A DNA stretch of 8,312 nt, taken from contig DHHG01000282.1 in assembly GCA_002403175.1 (NCBI GenBank), forward strand, positions 1 through 8,312. Reading direction: 5' to 3'. Positions 6,929 to 8,312 of the stretch are shown here, piece after piece; positions within the stretch are counted from its first letter, which is position 1; every line of letters begins with the position of its first letter. The translations under genes were made by a program, and so were the position numbers. This DNA comes from Syntrophaceae bacterium UBA4778. Its GTDB lineage: Bacteria; Desulfobacterota; Syntrophia; Syntrophales; UBA4778. A model generated the notes under the pieces. It was not told the origin of the DNA. It did no database searches and saw only the letters and a program-made list of their open reading frames with translations.

Positions 6929-7012
6929 ATGGTCAAAAAATCTGTTAGAAAAGATTTTAAATCCGCGTGCTTCTTTGTGCGAAGAAGCACAATATGGAAA
7001 GGTTTATTATAG
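6929..7012 (+). CDS. Candidate 27-residue leader peptide ORF upstream of rho
   Basis: An ATG at 6929 opens 27 codons (beginning MVKKSVRKDFKS, ending TIWKGLL; rich in Lys and Arg) and stops with TAG at 7010-7012. That stop overlaps the AGGA (7011-7014) that serves as the rho ribosome binding site, an arrangement that would allow translational coupling. A perfect hairpin (6967-6990) lies inside the ORF. Against it: the nearest purine-rich stretch (AAGG at 6909) is 16 bases before the ATG, too far for a normal Shine-Dalgarno, and an ORF this short can occur by chance. E. coli rho also has a short leader ORF (rhoL), but I see no clear sequence similarity. Confidence 0.25.
   Translation: MVKKSVRKDFKSACFFVRRSTIWKGLL
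6967..6990 (+). promoter_or_regulatory. Perfect 9-bp hairpin in the rho leader
   Basis: GTGCTTCTT (6967-6975) and AAGAAGCAC (6982-6990) pair without mismatch around the loop TGTGCG. The hairpin ends 31 bases before the rho ATG and 20 bases before its AGGA ribosome binding site. No T run follows, so it is not an intrinsic terminator. Its position suggests a role in leader folding, RNA stability or Rho-dependent autoregulation, which is inference. Confidence 0.55.
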
Positions 7013-7021
7013 GATAAAAAA

Positions 7022-8269
7022 ATGAATGTAGTGGAAATGAAAAAAAAGCCCATCAGTGAACTGACCGTATTGGCCAAAGAGTTCAACGTGGCGGGCGCGA
7101 GCGGGATGCGAAAGCAGGACCTGATTTTTGCCATATTGCAGGCACAAACAGAGAAGAATGGGTTGATATCCGGTGAGGGTGTCCTCGAGATACTTCCCGA
7201 TGGCTTTGGTTTTCTGCGGGCAGTGGATTATAATTATTTGCCGGGTCCGGATGATATTTACGTCTCTCCCTCCCAGATTAGACGTTTCAATTTGCGAACA
7301 GGAGATACCATCTCAGGTGAGGTAAGACCTCCGAAGGAAGGGGAAAAGTACTTCGCACTACTCAAGGTTGACTCCGTTAACTTTGAAAATGCCGAAGCCG
7401 CTAAAGATAAAATCATCTTCGATAATCTCACCCCCCTGTATCCCGAAACGAAATTCAAGCTTGAACATGACCCTGCTAATTATTCCACTCGGATCCTGGA
7501 CCTTTTCACTCCGATCGGAATGGGACAGAGAGGATTGATTGTATCTCCTCCCAGGGCAGGAAAAACCGTTCTCCTCAAAGACATTGCCCACAGTATTACG
7601 GCCAATCACCCCGATGTAATACTAATGGTCCTTCTGATAGATGAGAGGCCGGAAGAAGTGACCGATATGGAAAGAAATGTGCGGGGCGAAGTCATTGCGT
7701 CGACCTTCGATGAACCGGCCACAAGGCATGTTCAGGTTGCCGAAATGGTTATAGAGAAGGCAAAGCGTCTCGTGGAACATAAGAAAAATGTGGTGATTCT
7801 GCTCGACAGTATCACCCGGCTTGCCAGGGCATATAATACCGTTGTTCCTCCGAGCGGCAAGGTTCTGTCGGGAGGCGTCGATTCCAATGCACTTCATAAA
7901 CCGAAGAGATTCTTTGGGGCGGCGCGGAATATTGAAACGGGTGGAAGCCTGACTATCATTGCAACTGCATTGGTCGATACCGGAAGCCGAATGGACGAGG
8001 TTATTTTTGAAGAATTCAAAGGAACGGGTAATATGGAGCTCCATCTCGATCGCAAGATTGCAGATCGCAGGGTGTTCCCTGCCTTTGATCTGATTCGTTC
8101 CGGAACCCGGAAGGAAGAGTTGCTTACGCCCAAAGAGAATCTTAGTCGTGTCTGGATTCTGAGGAGGCTGCTGCAGGAAATGAATCCGGTCGATGCCATG
8201 GAATTCATTATCGATAAAGTCAGAAAAACAGAAAACAATCTGGAGTTCCTGAATTCCATGAATCAGTAA
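7022..8269 (+). CDS. rho: Transcription termination factor Rho
   Basis: Rho is the hexameric RNA-dependent ATPase and translocase that ends transcription of untranslated RNA. At 415 residues it matches the 419 of E. coli. Seen: the N-terminal helical Rho_N domain (about 1-45, [27 protein letters not shown] region), the cold-shock-like RNA-binding domain with the RNP1 motif DGFGFLR (60-66), Walker A PPRAGKT (176-182, K181), DERPEEV (207-213) with the catalytic Glu region, Walker [11 protein letters not shown] (257-266, D262), the Q-loop region [20 protein letters not shown] (283-302), the R-loop region DTGSRMDE (319-326) and the arginine-finger region [10 protein letters not shown] (359-368). 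No N-terminal insertion is present, unlike high-G/C Gram-positive Rho. The ATG has AGGA seven bases upstream. It has its own promoter and a long leader, separating it from the yfiH unit. In many bacteria rpmE and prfA follow rho, but they would lie beyond the window. Confidence 0.98.
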   Translation: MNVVEMKKKPISELTVLAKEFNVAGASGMRKQDLIFAILQAQTEKNGLISGEGVLEILPDGFGFLRAVDYNYLPGPDDIYVSPSQIRRFNLRTGDTISGEVRPPKEGEKYFALLKVDSVNFENAEAAKDKIIFDNLTPLYPETKFKLEHDPANYSTRILDLFTPIGMGQRGLIVSPPRAGKTVLLKDIAHSITANHPDVILMVLLIDERPEEVTDMERNVRGEVIASTFDEPATRHVQVAEMVIEKAKRLVEHKKNVVILLDSITRLARAYNTVVPPSGKVLSGGVDSNALHKPKRFFGAARNIETGGSLTIIATALVDTGSRMDEVIFEEFKGTGNMELHLDRKIADRRVFPAFDLIRSGTRKEELLTPKENLSRVWILRRLLQEMNPVDAMEFIIDKVRKTENNLEFLNSMNQ

Positions 8270-8312
8270 CCCGAATTGCTGGTATTTGGTGATTGTATTT
8301 CAAAAAAATTGA

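Noticed and set aside
6916..7134. Leftward 72-codon ORF across the rho leader and start
   Set aside because: It overlaps the rho N-terminus and the leader hairpin, and its translation has no recognisable motif; best explained as a shadow of rho and A/T-rich leader DNA.
8270..8312. Possible start of a gene (rpmE) or terminator after rho
   Set aside because: The 43 bases contain no start codon with a ribosome binding site followed by recognisable coding sequence, and no hairpin with a T run.

Overview
The window looks like chromosomal housekeeping DNA from a mesophilic Gram-negative bacterium. The gene content and the Rho sequence (short N-terminal domain, then the phrases [14 protein letters not shown] and [20 protein letters not shown]) resemble deltaproteobacterial (Desulfobacterota) proteins. 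That placement rests on recalled family patterns, not on a search. Base composition is moderate by eye. No mobile element, CRISPR array, rRNA or tRNA was found.

Layout: two genes read leftwards. A flavin disulfide oxidoreductase of the dihydrolipoyl dehydrogenase family (1-1260, C-terminus cut by the window edge) lies downstream of a peptide deformylase gene (1402-1986). A 237-base divergent intergenic region (1987-2223) follows, holding an 18-bp inverted repeat, a possible rightward promoter and a cluster of overlapping hairpins. Four genes then read rightwards with short gaps or overlaps: a HemN/HemW-like radical SAM protein starting at TTG (2224-3516), selA for selenocysteine synthesis (3559-4962), an RluD-type pseudouridine synthase (4985-5995) and a YfiH/PgeF-family protein (5967-6785). 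The spacing suggests one transcription unit. After a 236-base leader region with a good sigma-70-like promoter, a perfect 9-bp hairpin and a 27-codon candidate leader ORF comes rho (7022-8269). The last 43 bases hold no recognisable gene.

Functionally the window covers protein maturation (Def), selenocysteine-tRNA formation (SelA), rRNA modification (RluD), a conserved RluD partner (YfiH) and transcription termination (Rho). SelA implies selenoproteins elsewhere in the genome. None of the complete genes here ends in TGA, so no simple read-through selenoprotein is visible. I see no convincing new multi-gene system. The items most worth a second look are the rho leader, the hairpin cluster before the radical SAM gene, and the unresolved function of that radical SAM protein beside selA.
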